Positions 16,131 to 28,002 are shown, numbered from the stretch's first letter. The stretch is DNA of 64,000 nt from Escarpia spicata (GCA_963995525.1 OZ023206.1:63943204-64007203), one strand, 5' to 3'. A program made the numbers and translations. The notes: generated by a model from the sequence alone, not told the origin.

Positions 16131-18721
16131 CATGAAAACATAGAGGCCGGTTTTGGGCGCACATCACAGTCTCGGGTTGATAATCAATTTGAATACAACT
16201 TCTCCATGTTTTTTAAAATATAATACACATATATAATAGCATTTACGTTTGGCTTATGTACACCACAGTTTACATTGTTTTCAACGCGCACAAAACGAAA
16301 GTATGATATTTAGAAAATAGTACAAACATTTTAAGAAAAGTGTGAAAACAATCTCTTTGAGCTCACCTCTTTGAATGTGCGTTTCACGCTTCCGACCAAT
16401 GTTCAAGGGGGCCCATTTATGAGTTACTTAGCAGTGCCACTACACATTTAGCTGTATATAGTACTCATAACTCAGAATCAATTTATTTGACCTCTAAATA
16501 CGATACATGTATAATGAATAACGTAAGTAATAGATAAGGTCGGGAGACTCCCATTAAGATATATAATATCGCTAGCACAGGAGCCACCCCATAAATATAA
16601 ACAAACAACAAAATTTACATGTCACAAATCAGAATAGCATATGACTTGTTTTACAGTTGATAATTACTCAGTGTATCAACATACATACATAATACAAGGA
16701 CTGATTACATGTACTCCTGTACAAATTGGCGTACACATGGATACTTAGGTACACATTTCAATACGTATTATGAATTACAAATAAATAAGTACAAAAACAC
16801 CAAATGGTTGGGGCCCGTTTTGGGCAGGGGACCCGTTTTGCACGCCTTTACTTAATTTCCAAAGCGCGAAAGCCCGAAAGCACGTGAGCAAGAGAAGCAA
16901 ATGCCTTTAAATTAATCGACATTAAATACGCATTTACTTGCCTGTTTTTATGAACATCGTTGTATCAATATTGACGTAAGGCCAATGGGTTTAAAGCTAA
17001 TCCCTGCTTTCACATGCACTTTCTGATTCCAGGTCGCACTTTCTGATTCCTTACACAAGTTTCGATTTACAATTTCAGTCAGTGCAATTGCTCCTGGTAG
17101 GCTTTCGTTAAATCGCTACACTCGCCATTAATTAGTATTGCAGCGACGCAAGATCGGCTTCCCCCGAAACATGGCGCCCCCCGCCGTCGTGGTAATAACG
17201 TCGTGATCTCGCGCGACGTGTTTCAAAGCTATCGCCGACGCCGACACCGCGTGGCGCTGTCGGCGGCCCCTATCGGTGAGAGGCTCCCGCGGCGGGATCG
17301 CTGGAGCCGGGGCAGGCGCTGTTGTGTTTGGCCGTCGTTCTCACTGGCGGGGCATGTGGTAGTCGTTAGACCTTGGGAGTGCAGTCCGCAACCGCTGTCT
17401 TCATTAGGGCTGAGTTAGATGCTCTTTACGTCGCTGACACGTCGTTAGACAAATGGCCGACATAATGTGTTCCCAATTAACATCCGGGTCAGAGGTGGCC
17501 GGGATGGGGAAGTCAGTCGGTTCGATGTCGTAATTGCCCCGCGATAGGAGGCACCATCGACGTATCAGTTTGCTCTTTGCTCGGCTGCATTGCAATCCTG
17601 TGCCAATATGGCTGCGAAGTGAAACTGTCGTATTGTACAATCTTGCGATACTTGGTAGTGTCCATCACGAGATAATTTGAACTTTAAACCCTGACAGTCA
17701 TTTTCCGCAAGTATTGGGCATTTATTGACAGCAGTTTGCGAATTTAGCCTACTGAACGACAACGTCGATATTGGTAAACTGATAATAGCCAAATTATGTA
17801 AAACGAATTGTCGTTTACTATAATTCATTAGGTGATCATGATGTTATACTGTTAGAATATAATAATACTGTTAACGTATAATAATACTGTCTGTATGTGT
17901 AATATACAATATGTTTGACCCAAAAAAAAAAAAAAAAAAATGTATACCTTTAATATTCTAAATAACGACCACTATTAATAGTGGTTACAATCATGGGCAA
18001 TCTTGTTTGGTTTCCCATGGTATCACAATAACAAAACTATGAACACGTATTGAACTTTTTGACATTCACTGTCATTATCTGATCGACTTGATGGGTAAGT
18101 GTGGTGAAAGTCTCATAAGTTATTTTGTCGTAACTGTCAATAAAATGTAGTCATTACGGTTCTGAAAAAGTATCAATGCGTCTGCCTCGGTATCACGCCA
18201 AGTGGCGTTGGCCAAAGTGCTAACAACATGTCAAATCGTGATCGAAGTCATACTAAAATAAGTTAGTAGGCAGAATAAGTAGGCAAGTTTAAGGTACTAC
18301 ATTTTGTGGAAGAAAAACATGTGCAGCAAGGGAATTGACACCATTTGACATAGCTCGCGAATAAATAATTACAAATGATAACACTAATAATAAATTAGGA
18401 ATTCATTATACGCGTCGTTTAGATAGGCAAACACCTTCAAAGGTGATACAATAAAGCATGCTAAAGCTCAAGATAAATCGAAGCAAATTGCAAAAGGGAT
18501 AAGATAAAAACAATTACATAAGCTAAAATTAATTAATATAAGTTAAAACCAGTTAATAAATGGAACTATGATCCTTACTTAAGTTGCATTCTGAGATCGT
18601 TCATCGTTTGAATCAACATGTCACATACACTATATATAGCTTTTCTCAACACACACACTTTTTTTCACATAACATGCAACGGTAAGATAAAACCACGCAA
18701 AAGACAACGTTATATCCGAGT
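16131..18721. other. No gene seen; CpG-rich patch 17100-17640
   Basis: 16131-17090 is AT-rich and featureless apart from the GGTTTTGGGCGCAC end-like motif at 16148 and a related GTTTTGGGCAGGGG at 16817. 17100-17640 is markedly CpG-rich and contains AATTAATTAG-like homeodomain-type words near 17130; its open frames carry no known domain. 17923-17940 is an A18 run. 17950-18721 is AT-rich and ends at the assembly gap. Confidence 0.35.
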
Positions 18722-18921
18722 NNNNNNNNNNNNNNNNNNNNNNNNNNNNNNNNNNNNNNNNNNNNNNNNNNNNNNNNNNNNNNNNNNNNNNNNNNNNNNN
18801 NNNNNNNNNNNNNNNNNNNNNNNNNNNNNNNNNNNNNNNNNNNNNNNNNNNNNNNNNNNNNNNNNNNNNNNNNNNNNNNNNNNNNNNNNNNNNNNNNNNN
18901 NNNNNNNNNNNNNNNNNNNNN
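18722..18921. other. Assembly gap of 200 N
   Basis: Exactly 200 undetermined bases, the conventional length for a gap of unknown size. Sequence on either side should not be assumed to be adjacent. Any open frame that runs through it is meaningless. Confidence 0.99.
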
Positions 18922-20039
18922 GTTAAATGGGCCGAGCTAAGCGATTCAGCGCCGCGAAGGCCCCGTCAGTCGTCGAAGGAGAGACTGCGGGAGTTATTCA
19001 ATTTCCGGCCCATCATTGCATAAACAGGTGTAGCGTTGACAAGGGTTTCCCCGGCGAAATAAGCCGTGTATTTATTCAGCATTTTCCGGGAAAATCTCGA
19101 GCCAAATGTGTTCGCGTACAGCAGCAATACTAATCGGTTTATATTTATAATTATTTAAACTAGCAAAAAATGTAGTGTATATATATATACAGTGTACATA
19201 CATGTGTATATAAACGCAGGATACGTTAAACATCCTTAGCTGTTTGGCGGTCCTTGCCACAATCGCAGAAAGTAAGCGTAACGTTATGGACAATCGATTT
19301 ATTTAAAAACCCTTAACCAGAGGGAAATGTTGACAAAGTAAAGGTGTTATTTTTTGTTCGAGGGGTTGTATATTAATTCCTTAAAATGTTGTGCTCGAGA
19401 TGGCAGCCCTCTAGGGGGTAAATATTATGTTTTATACAAGCACACACATGCACACATGCATACATACACGCGCACGAGCACGCACACGCATAGGCACGCT
19501 ATACGCTACTTCGACTATTGTTGTTTCCTTTTAGTAAATTTCCCTTAAATTGTAAACATAAAATTGTATATGTGGTATAATTGATACATTATAGACACCA
19601 AAATAAAGAAAATAACTTTGATCACCGTTTCATATTTTATTTTAAAAAATCTACCACACGACCGTTAAAGAACTAAAGCTATAAAATACCAACTAACACA
19701 TCAATAACTGAAATGACACCAAGAAACACTGTTAAAAATGTACCGTGTAGAGTGTTCTTTTAAATTGAATAAATGTCTTTATGTTGATATGTATGCATGG
19801 CATATGAATGAGTACAATACATGCAAACACATACACGTATATTATCCTAGTATGAGGTGCGAACAACAAACTGTTTTTTATTATTTTATAGACAACCGAT
19901 GGCTTAAGAATTATTACACAAAATGCTCTTCTACAAAAAAACACACGTTCAATTATTTTCGGATTCCAGTAAATTTACCTTATACAAAATTATGTTTATA
20001 ATAATAATAGCACTAATGGTTGAGCTATATAAGCTGACA
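18922..20039. other. No gene seen; CpG-rich block 18925-19130
   Basis: The first 200 bases after the gap are CpG-rich and include TTGCATAAACA, a forkhead/octamer-like word, near 19015. This resembles the other CpG-rich patches of the window. 19440-19500 holds a short CACACATGCA-type microsatellite. The rest is AT-rich without recognisable features. Confidence 0.35.
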
Positions 20040-20390
20040 AATTTGCAAAAAGTGGTGACTAGAGACTGTTTTAATACAAAACCGCAACAAACACTAAATA
20101 TGTTCAACAGACTGGTTTTGGAGAAACAGCCCGATAGTTATTATAATTGATAAAATGTGAAAAACCATTTTACGATGGCCTTTGATGCAGTGCATGACGG
20201 TCGCGATACGTCACTACTGAGGTTAATTTGGTTCTCGAACGATACACAAGGTTTATATTAAATCCTCCGGTTTTTGTTGCTCTGAGACTACGATGATTAA
20301 ATATGAAAAATGTGTGGCGCCGTCTAGCGAACATTGAGATTAATGTTTCACTATAATGATTGCGCAAACAGTTTTCACTATCCGAACTCT
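20040..20390 (+). repeat. Dispersed repeat, inverted-pair copy 1
   Basis: About 350 bp that recur in reverse complement at 23865-24232. Shared blocks include AATTTGCAAAAAG-GTGGTGACTAG, GGTTTTGGAGAAACAG, GATGGCCTTTGATGCAG, GCGATACGTCACTACTG, CAAATCCTCCGG-type sequence and GGCGCCGTCTAGCGAAC. Small indels separate the copies. No coding frame survives. The family is unidentified, probably a non-autonomous transposon. Confidence 0.8.
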
Positions 20391-20399
20391 GTGACAGGG

Positions 20400-21291
20400 C
20401 GTTTTAAAACTATTTAGTGCCCCTCCCCCAGCCCTTTCGTTTGCCCCCCCCCCCCAGTCAGACCAACTTCCCCCCAGTGTGCCTCCGTTCTCCCAAACAA
20501 GCCCCTTGTAGGGCTTACTTTTTATTCGTTTTAGTGTGTTTGATTTAATTTGCACTGGGGTAAAATAAAAACAAACTCTAAGTAGCCGTTGTCATGGATT
20601 CGCCAGAGAAGAACGGTGCCCCTGGACTACTTGAAGCGGTGAACAAAGCTCTGGATCTGACAGGAGGTAAAGACATGACGTTGGTCGTGTCATCACTGAT
20701 GGCGAGGCAGCAAACACCGGCAGACAAGGTAGACTGTGGCGTCTGCTTGCTGACCAAATGCAGAGAGGTTTGGCAACATTCTGGTGTGCTGCACACCGAT
20801 CTGACTTAGCCATTGAGTCGGTCGTCAGCACCGTACCTGAGTTGGGAATCTGGAAGTTCGATCTATTGGGACTCGTACGATTCTTCCGGACGCCGAGACG
20901 GATGAAGATGTTATCAGCGCAGGCCGGGAATGCCAAACAGTTCCCCCGGCACCACGATGTCAGGTTTGCCCAGCATGAGCACGTGCCCCCTACACCTTTT
21001 GAATTTGGCGTGCCCGTAGACCTTTATGAATGGATCCACGTGTCCGTGCCCCTAGACCCTTGGAAATGTGTTCCGGTTCCGGTTACAAATAGGTGTATAA
21101 TCTTCAATAGCACCCTTCCCTCGTCTTCCGATGTCACCAGTCGAACCGAGACAGCGGAGAAGCTGAAGTCTGAAGTTATGGTGGCGCGGCAGCAAAAACA
21201 ATTCTACACCATTTGGTTCGGCCGCCAGTGGAGGTTTTTGTGCCCCCCCCCCCCCAGACTACACTCTCGGGATCCGCCCTTGCAGCCTGTA
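20400..21291 (+). mobile_element. hAT-like DNA transposon remnant
   Basis: The interval contains a transposase fragment (20594-20985) and ends with GGGATCCGCCCTTG. That end is the reverse complement of CAAGGGCGGATCCC, a CAGGGGCGGATCC-like terminus typical in form of hAT ends. A second copy of the terminus lies at 21940-21957. C-rich runs (20440, 21244) and repeated GTGCCCCTAGAC-like phrases fill the rest. The left terminus was not found. Confidence 0.5.
20594..20985 (+). pseudogene. hAT-type transposase fragment (KIAA1586/ZMYM-like)
   Basis: Two overlapping frames join to a coherent piece: TKCREVWQH at the end of the first, then FWCAAHRSDLAIESVV and FPRHHDVRFAQHE in the second. CAAHR-x-L followed by a helical stretch and an FP-x-HH-x-VRFAEH phrase is characteristic of the hAT-derived proteins related to human KIAA1586. 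Here this corresponds to a central part of the transposase RNase-H fold only. One base is missing near 20780 (the CAT-TCT region) and the reading stops after about 130 residues. No intact catalytic core is present, so it is a dead fragment. Confidence 0.55.
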
Positions 21292-22781
21292 TTTAAGTGT
21301 ACGATTAATGCGATATATGTATATATTCAGTAATTTGTGTAATGCAAATACGTTTCTAATGGTTTAAAAGTTAAATAAACGTTACACATGAAATGCTGTG
21401 TGATCTTTAGTATTATATTAATTAAGATAGATGGTTGTTGAAGCGTTGAAATAAGCGAGTTTCTCCCAAACAACAAATAGTCTCGCTCGCCTTCGTGAAC
21501 TTGCCAAATAGACTGTGAAGGGCGCACGATGTCGCTAGCTAACGCCACCATGCCTGGGTGAACGTTGACCGTTGGCATCTAGACAATTCAAGTGGGCCTG
21601 GTGACACATGCCCCTCTAGACGTATTTCAAGTTCTACTTGGACTTTGGCCGCGCTATGCCCGCGTTAGAATGGTGTGCCACTTAGACCTGTTGTGTGTGC
21701 CCCATTACGTGCCACCTAGACTTTTGGAAATTATGAACTTCAGCAACATCCCCTACCCCCACCCCCAACTACGCACCCCCATCCCGTCTTCGATGTCATG
21801 ATCCGACAGCACAATAGTGCTGAAGCTCCTGCTCAGCCCCGCCCCCCGATATGCACCTCCCGATATGAATTTGGTTCATTGTTTTTTTAGCGAGCCTCGA
21901 GCGGGTGTAATTGGAGTGTTTAGGCTCCCAGACTTTCCCTCTGGATCCGCCCCTGGTTGGTCTATCTGACGGATCCATTTTTCGAAACACGACAGCCGTT
22001 CTTTGAAACACCGATTGTGCACAGACGCTGAGATGTGACGAGACCACTCGGACTGAAGCAGCGTTAGTGTTGTTGAGAGCGATGTTATATAATTCAAACT
22101 TCCAACAGCTACACTGAGACAGTGGGAGATGAACTACAGGCCGCATCGTACGCAAACTTCTCGCAGTCGCACATATCTGGCTGATGTTGATCATGTCGCC
22201 GTTCGCCATTATACTAGTTATTGTCTATTTGAGCTGTTGGCCTACAACCATATTTCTAAGCACAAAGTATATACACAGCACAGTAGCTGACTGCTGAAGG
22301 CTGGTGGCATTTACTCATCACCTGCCAGCACATTTAAAGTTTCATTCTGAGATCGTCAATTAAATACAAATTTCCAGTAAATGAACATACCCCATACACT
22401 ACAATTACACAACTGTCCTCAACTCCACATAAACTGTATTCATATAATGTACGATTGTAAGATATAACGGTGCAAACTAACGGGTGGAAATTATACCCGC
22501 GTGCTATAGGTGATTGAAATGACTAAACATTAAATATATAACAAAACATGGCGTAGATGAACTAGTTAATTTATGACTGTCGAATAATTTCAAGATTATG
22601 TTTAATACAGTCATGTAAAATTGAATGTATAATTAAATTAGTGCGTTGTAACTATATAAGAGATTGTCGATGTATTTGTTAGCCTGCCCCTCCGGCTATA
22701 CGCTTCGGGCTAGCGTTCACCAAGTCCATTGTCCACACCTGTTGACTTGTCATTCGAATATGTCGACCTGTCACCGGATAT
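21292..22781. other. No gene seen; second hAT-like terminus at 21590-21957
   Basis: 21590-21957 contains the same GTGCCAC-TTAGACC / CACCTAGACTTTTGG phrases as 20985-21120. It ends with CTCTGGATCCGCCCCTG, so it is probably a second diverged non-autonomous copy of the hAT-like element. The remainder, 21958-22781, is AT-rich and unrecognised. Confidence 0.35.
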
Positions 22782-23086
22782 AAAGGTAAGTTCTTACATA
22801 GCGCAGTATCCAGTCCTCAAGACTGCTCAAAGCGCTTTACACTGGCAGACATACCATCTCGACATCTCTTGGAGGCATCCAGCCACGCTACAAATAATGC
22901 GCGAAGACTCTTCGTACATAAATATCCTCCACTGCTTATAGCCAGGTACTCATTAATACAGCTGGGTGAACTGGAGCAACGTTGAGTGAACTGACTTGCC
23001 CAAGGTTCGACACCGCCGCACAGTATTCGAACCCGGGTTCTCTCAGTCGAGAGTCCGTAGCTCTAACCACAGCCCCATCGCGCTCC
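22782..23086 (-). mobile_element. tRNA-derived SINE, copy 2 (best preserved)
   Basis: Reads on the minus strand. The head, beginning near 23086, has an A-box-like TGGTTAGAGCTACGG, an anticodon-arm hairpin CTCTCGACTGAGAG and a B box GGGTTCGAATACT at about 23030. After the head comes CCTTGGGCAAGTCAGTT, a phrase also found after the tRNA part of MIR and other tRNA SINEs. The body runs through CAGTTCACCCAGCTG and CTTCGCGCATTATTTG. The 3' part is TGTAAAGCGCTTTGAGC and CTGCGCTATGTAAG-AACTTACC at 22782. It is non-coding and would depend on a partner LINE for mobility. Confidence 0.88.
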
Positions 23087-23271
23087 ACAGCACAGGATAT
23101 CTGATTCGTTGCGACGACAACGCCGATTTTGTTCACAGCCGATTCAAAATTCAAATCAGCAGAAAACGCCGGAGTAATATCGACAGTCGGACTTGGGTGG
23201 AGAGCTCAACTGTCGCCACTCCAGGGGACGGAGTAATGCTGTCAACGGACCCCCGGCGTGTATAGACCGGG

Positions 23272-23397
23272 GGTTGAGTTACTGTGTTACCGTTGAGTTC
23301 CTGTGTTAGTGTTGCGTTACTGTGCTAGTGTTGAGTTACTGTGTTAGTGTTGAATTACTGTGTTAGTGTTGAGTTACTGTGCTACTGTTGCGTAAGA
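23272..23397. repeat. 19-bp minisatellite, six to seven units
   Basis: Tandem copies of TTGAGTTACTGTGTTAGTG with single-base variants (ACCG, CTAG, CGTT). It is the clearest tandem array in the stretch between the SINE and 23.4 kb. Confidence 0.93.
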
Positions 23398-23864
23398 AGT
23401 GGCCAATCGATGTACGTGCTGTAAAAGCAGAACTGTTCAACCAAACTTGTTCAAACCGTACTGATATAAATAAACAGTTGGGACCATTAGTCGTACGTCA
23501 TTGCTTTTAAGTTTGTGTTCGGTCGTCATGGCGATCCACCATCTTGGCTATACACAACCGAATGTTGCGCATAGTCTACCAAACGATGCTGCGGTATTTT
23601 GATGGATAATGCCACCTCTAAAGCCTAAGAGTAACATACAAGTTTTTAGGTGACCGGCAAAACGTGTGCAATTGAAAAAACTAGTGGACTGTTTCCCTCG
23701 TTTGATTGCAATAGACGCTGACGCGCCTTCGTGCAGTCGGATAAGCGAGGTTATCATATCTTTTGTCAACATACCCTTTCTCTCAAAGAAGTGACGTTGC
23801 CGGGCGGTTAAGCGAGACTATACGAAACCTATAATTATTCGACCACCATCTCACAGTGTTCGGA
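23398..23864. other. No gene seen; transposon end-like motif at 23797-23819
   Basis: GGGCGGTTAAGCGAGACT at 23802-23819 is the same terminus as the right end of the DNA transposon at 51472-51954. A matching left end was not identified, so only an element fragment or solo end can be claimed. Confidence 0.35.
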
Positions 23865-24232
23865 TAGTGAAATCACAATCATTATAATGAAACATTAATC
23901 TCAATGTTCGCTAGACGGCGCCACATATTTTTCATATTTCGTCATCCAAGTCGCAGAGCAACAAAAACCGGAGGATTTAATATAGCACTTGTGTATCGTT
24001 CGAGAACCAAATTAACATTAACCCCAGTAGTGACGTATCGCGACCGTCATGCACTGCATCAAAGGCCATCGTAAATTGGTTTTTCTAATTTTATTAATTA
24101 TAATAACTATCGAGCTGTTTCTCCAAAACCAGTCTGTTCGCCTGTAAATTTCTGTGATGTTGAACATATTTAATGTTTGTTGTGGTTTTGTATTAAAAAC
24201 GTTTCTAGTCACCACCTTTTTGCAAATTTGTA
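23865..24232 (-). repeat. Dispersed repeat, inverted-pair copy 2
   Basis: Reverse complement of 20040-20390 (see that entry), at roughly 85-90% identity by eye. The pair could fold into a stem with a loop of about 3.5 kb. Neither copy has obvious terminal inverted repeats of its own. Confidence 0.8.
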
Positions 24233-24439
24233 TAGCACGCCAAGTTGCTATGATACGAGACCGGATGGCACGTAATTCCTAATCGTTCCAGTGACCATCT
24301 AAATAGTTTTATGGTTGTTAATATTGGTTTGACAATCTTGTTGACACAATTTAGCATGTCAGAATAAAACAATGTTTACTTACATGCATCAGTGATCCAC
24401 CTGTTTGTTGCTCTTCTCCTTGAGCACTTCTGTACAGGG

Positions 24440-25960
24440 GTGAGGGTCAGGTACAGTAAAGCTGAACCACTCTCTGTGTATTTTCCTTCCGTAGTTTTCT
24501 GTCCATCGCTCCCTCTCTCCATCTTTCATCCTCCCCTGATCTTCTCATGTCCCTCCTCACGCTGTCCTCCCATCTCAGCTGTGGCTTTCCCCCTTTCATG
24601 TGTCCTTTATGGTGTTCCGTCTCTGCTCTATTCGCTATTTTTCCTTGCCAAGTGGCCTGTCCATCTCATCCGGCTTCTCAGATATCCTATTGTTACACTG
24701 CATTGCATTCCAACCTCGTTTCTCAGGTCATTCGTCCTTCTTCTGTCTACACCTCCACATATGAACGCCAATCCGCCGTAACCATTCCTCCGAGGTACAC
24801 AAAGCCATCCACTTGCATCCAACTGATGTCAAATTTATTTCTCTGTTATCCGACCCACACCACTTCTGTATTTTCCAGGCTCATTCTCAGTCCGTGTTTC
24901 TTGAATCCCCTGTTCCATTCCTCCAACATGTCTTGTAGCTTCTGTCTGTGTTCTGCTACTATGGCCAGATCGTCTGCATACATACACTTTCGAGAACATC
25001 CTTCATGCTGATCTCTCTGCTGATTAGTTCCATCACCATGATAAACAGTAATGGGCTTAGGGCACTTCCTTGCCTGAATCCAATGCTAACTGGAAACTCG
25101 TCCGACATCCCAGATCCAGCCACAACTCTTCCTGTTGTTCTTTCATAATTGCTCCCACCATCCTGGCTTCTGCTTCTGGCACTCCCATCCATCTCACTGT
25201 TGCCAACACCATCTCTCTTTGGACTGTGTGGTAGGCCTTCTCCTGGTCCACAAATCCCACTGCCATTATCCCGTGCATCTCCAACCTCTTCTCCACCAAC
25301 TGTATCAATGCAAACATCGCATCCGTCGTCCCTCTGCAATTTCTGAATCCATGTTGTTCTTCACGTAATTCCTGTTCTACTCACTTTCGAATCCTTCCAT
25401 CCAATATCCTCTGTAGCAGCTTCATTATATGTCTTAGAAGTGTGCTGCCTCTGTATTTCCCTTCTTCATCCCTTTTAACCCAGTTTGCATCTCTGTATTA
25501 GTAATGTCAGCTACCTCCACTTCCTCTTCTATATACGGTGGTAATTCCAAGTCATTGTTATTTCCTTCCTGGTTAAGAAGCTCCTTGTCAGCCCTTGAAA
25601 TAGTTTTCTCAGACCTTTATCACTGCTTCTTGTTCTGTCACTAACTTCCCATTTCTACCCTTGATCACCGTCTCATCCTTCGCGCCCTTATTATTCTCAT
25701 CCCTGTCTCGGGCTATTCTGTATATCATCTTCTTTCTCCATCTTCATCTAGCTTGCTATACACAACTGCTTCCATCGTATCAACAACTCTCTCTTTGTCG
25801 CGTTCTTTGTCTGTCCGTATATGTGTATCAGCCTTGCATCCGGTTGATTTCCCCTCTCCTTGGTCTTCTCTGTTTCTTGCCATGCTTCCTTCTTTTCGCG
25901 CACTGCTTCTGCAACTTCGGTTGTCCACCATCCTTGGTTACGACAAATGAACTGAGACAC
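24440..25960 (-). mobile_element. Decayed LINE (RTE/L1-like) reverse transcriptase fragment
   Basis: On minus, from 25945 downward: a linker WWTTEVAEAVREKKEAW, then frame-shifted linker sequence. Next is the RT block GFRQGSALSPLLFIMVMELIS (25100-25010) and the catalytic MYADDLAIVAEHR in a shifted frame near 24970. The C-terminal MRWTGHLARKNSE is near 24630. WW-EEV...KEKKEA linkers and QGSALSPLLF motifs are standard in non-LTR retrotransposons of the RTE/L1-like type; exact clade is not resolvable. The endonuclease is absent and there are several stops and frameshifts, so the copy is dead. Confidence 0.8.
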
Positions 25961-26149
25961 GCCAAACACGCGCGCCGGCGAGCACAGAGGATATGGCGGC
26001 GAACCAAGCTCACCGTTCATCGACAGCTGTCCAATGCAACAAACTAATGATCAGTGCGAAGAAAACGTTCGTTTTTGCAAACATCATACACTGCGACATA
26101 GATCAGAAACAACTGTTCAAATTAACGATACGTTTGATATAGTGAATAT

Positions 26150-26664
26150 ACATAATCTTCCTTACCACTGTTATGCAGACGACACATAAATATATTTACC
26201 CATCAAGTCTGACTAGAACTGGGCCAGTGAAAGGTCAGCCATTGAAGCCTGTGTGGTGGATGTTGGCGGGTGGATGAATAAAAATATGTTAAAACTGAAC
26301 AAACAAAAAAGAGAACTCATTGTATTTTCGTCCAAACACCGAATTCGTCAGGTGAACGACTTGTCCCCCATGGTCGGAGGCAGACTGCTACACGCTGTGC
26401 AATCCGTTAGACATCTTGGAGTTATTATGGACAGCGGCTTGACAATGGAGAAACAGGTGAATGCGATATCCAAATCATGTTTCTACCACATCCGAAATAT
26501 TGGCAAAGTCAGGCAATACATCACAAAGACGCCTGTAATATTCTAGTCCAGGCACTAGTAACATCTCGTCTGGACTATGGAAACGCGCTGCTGCAAGGTT
26601 TGCCTCAGGTACTAATTTAACGATTGCAGCCTATACAGAATTGAGCTGCTCGCCTAATCACAGG
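26150..26664 (+). mobile_element. L2/Rex1-like LINE fragment (end of RT and C-terminus)
   Basis: Begins with YHCYADDT followed by a stop. Continues through WMNKNMLKLNKQKRELIVF, LGVIMDSGLTMEKQVN and HIRNIGKVRQYI, then after one frameshift near 26530 NILVQALVTSRLDYGNALL and LQPIQNxAARLI. This order (catalytic YADD, thumb, C-terminal domain) is that of L2/Rex1-type LINEs. It abuts a MITE at 26665. Stops within it show it is dead. Confidence 0.8.
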
Positions 26665-26818
26665 GGCCGGTTTCATAAAGCGGCTAAGAATGTTCTTAAC
26701 GCTAAGATGATTATCTTAGCAAATGACGTGATTTTTTTATATAAGCCAACATAGGAGTTTACGTAAACACGTGACGCTAAGTAACTGCGTAACTTTAAGT
26801 ACGCTTCGTGAAACCGGC
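26665..26818. mobile_element. MITE, about 154 bp, palindromic ends
   Basis: Left end GGCCGGTTTCATAAAGC and right end GCTTCGTGAAACCGGC are imperfect inverted repeats of about 16-17 bp. Inner parts also pair partially (GCTAAGATG / GTGACGCTAAG). It has no coding capacity. Target-site duplication is not evident. Its left neighbour is a truncated LINE, into or next to which it inserted. Confidence 0.7.
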
Positions 26819-26965
26819 GTGGTGGTACGTCCGGATGCTCTACCATTCCAACTCCCAACTATGGGCAAATAGTACTGGGCAGATCACGCTCACTAGTCAA
26901 GGTAGGCAGGTGACATACGAGAAGGAAAACTCTGACATAAAACCGCACTAGCAGGTCAGCCAGGG

Positions 26966-27975
26966 CAGTGAATCTGTGTGGGTGCTGGTTGAGTCTGTGT
27001 GTGTTAGTTGAGTCGATGTGGGTGTTGTTTGAGTCTCAGCGAGTGTTGGTTGAGTCTGTGTGTATGCTGGTTGAGTCCATATGGGTGCTGGATGAATTTG
27101 TGTGAGTACTGGATAAGTAAATATGAGCGGCATTTGAGTCAGCATGGTTGAGTCATTATGTGTGTTGGTCGAGTTATTGTGAGTGATATTTGTGTCTGTG
27201 AATGCTGGTTGAGTCGGTTTGAATTTGTATTGATTGAGTCTGTTTTAGTGTTGGTTGATTTCATGTGAGTGCTGTTTGAATGTTTGAATGTGAGTGAATG
27301 TTGTTTGAAACTGTGTGAATGTTGGTATGGTTGAGTCTGTATGAGTGCTGTTTCAATTTATGTGAACATGTTTGTTGAGTCTATGTGAGTGCTGGTGGAG
27401 TTAGTGTGCGTGCTGATTTTGTGTGTGCGAGTGCTGGTTGAGACTACGTGAGTGCTGTTTGAGTCTGTGTGAGTGTCTGTTGAGTCTGTGAGTGCTTCGT
27501 GAGTCTGTGTGAGTTTTGGTTGAAACTGTATGCATTTTGGTTAGGTTGAGTCTGTGTGAGTTTTGGTTGGGTCTATGTGTTTGCTGTTTGAGTTGATTTG
27601 GATGCCGTTTGAGTGTGAGTGTAAGTGCTGGTTGAGTCAGTGTGAGAGCAGGTTGAGTATGTGTGAATACTGTTTGAGCCTTTTTGAGTATTTTTTGAGT
27701 TTATGAGTGTTTGTTGAGTCTGTGTGAGTGTTGGTTGAAACTGTATGAATGTTGGTTTGGTTGACTTTGTGTGAGTGCTGGCTGAGTCTGTGTGAGTGCT
27801 AGTCGAGTCTGTGTGAGTGCTGGTTGAGTCTGTGTGAGTGCTGGTTGAGTCTGTGTGAGTGCTGGCTGAGTCTGTGTGAGTGCTAGTCGAGTCTGTGTGA
27901 GTGCTGGTTGAGTCTGTGTGAGTGCTGGCTGAGTCTGTGTGAGTGCTGGTTGAGTCTGTGTGAATGCTTGTTAAT
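26966..27975. repeat. 21-bp minisatellite, about 1 kb
   Basis: Unit GTTGAGTCTGTGTGAGTGCTG. Units are diverged and of variable length in the first 800 bp and become near-identical from about 27775 to 27965. This gradient suggests recent amplification at the right end. It is followed by CCCCCTCCCCCTCCCCCT at about 27977-28002, a polypyrimidine tract. Confidence 0.93.
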
Positions 27976-28002
27976 TCTCCCCCTCCCCCTCCCCCTCCCC
28001 CT

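Noticed and set aside
23030..23086. Functional tRNA gene
   Set aside because: A- and B-box-like sequences belong to a SINE head; acceptor stem and D-arm do not form a tRNA.
22996..23265. 89-codon plus-strand frame
   Set aside because: Overlaps the tRNA-like head of SINE copy 2; no coding support.
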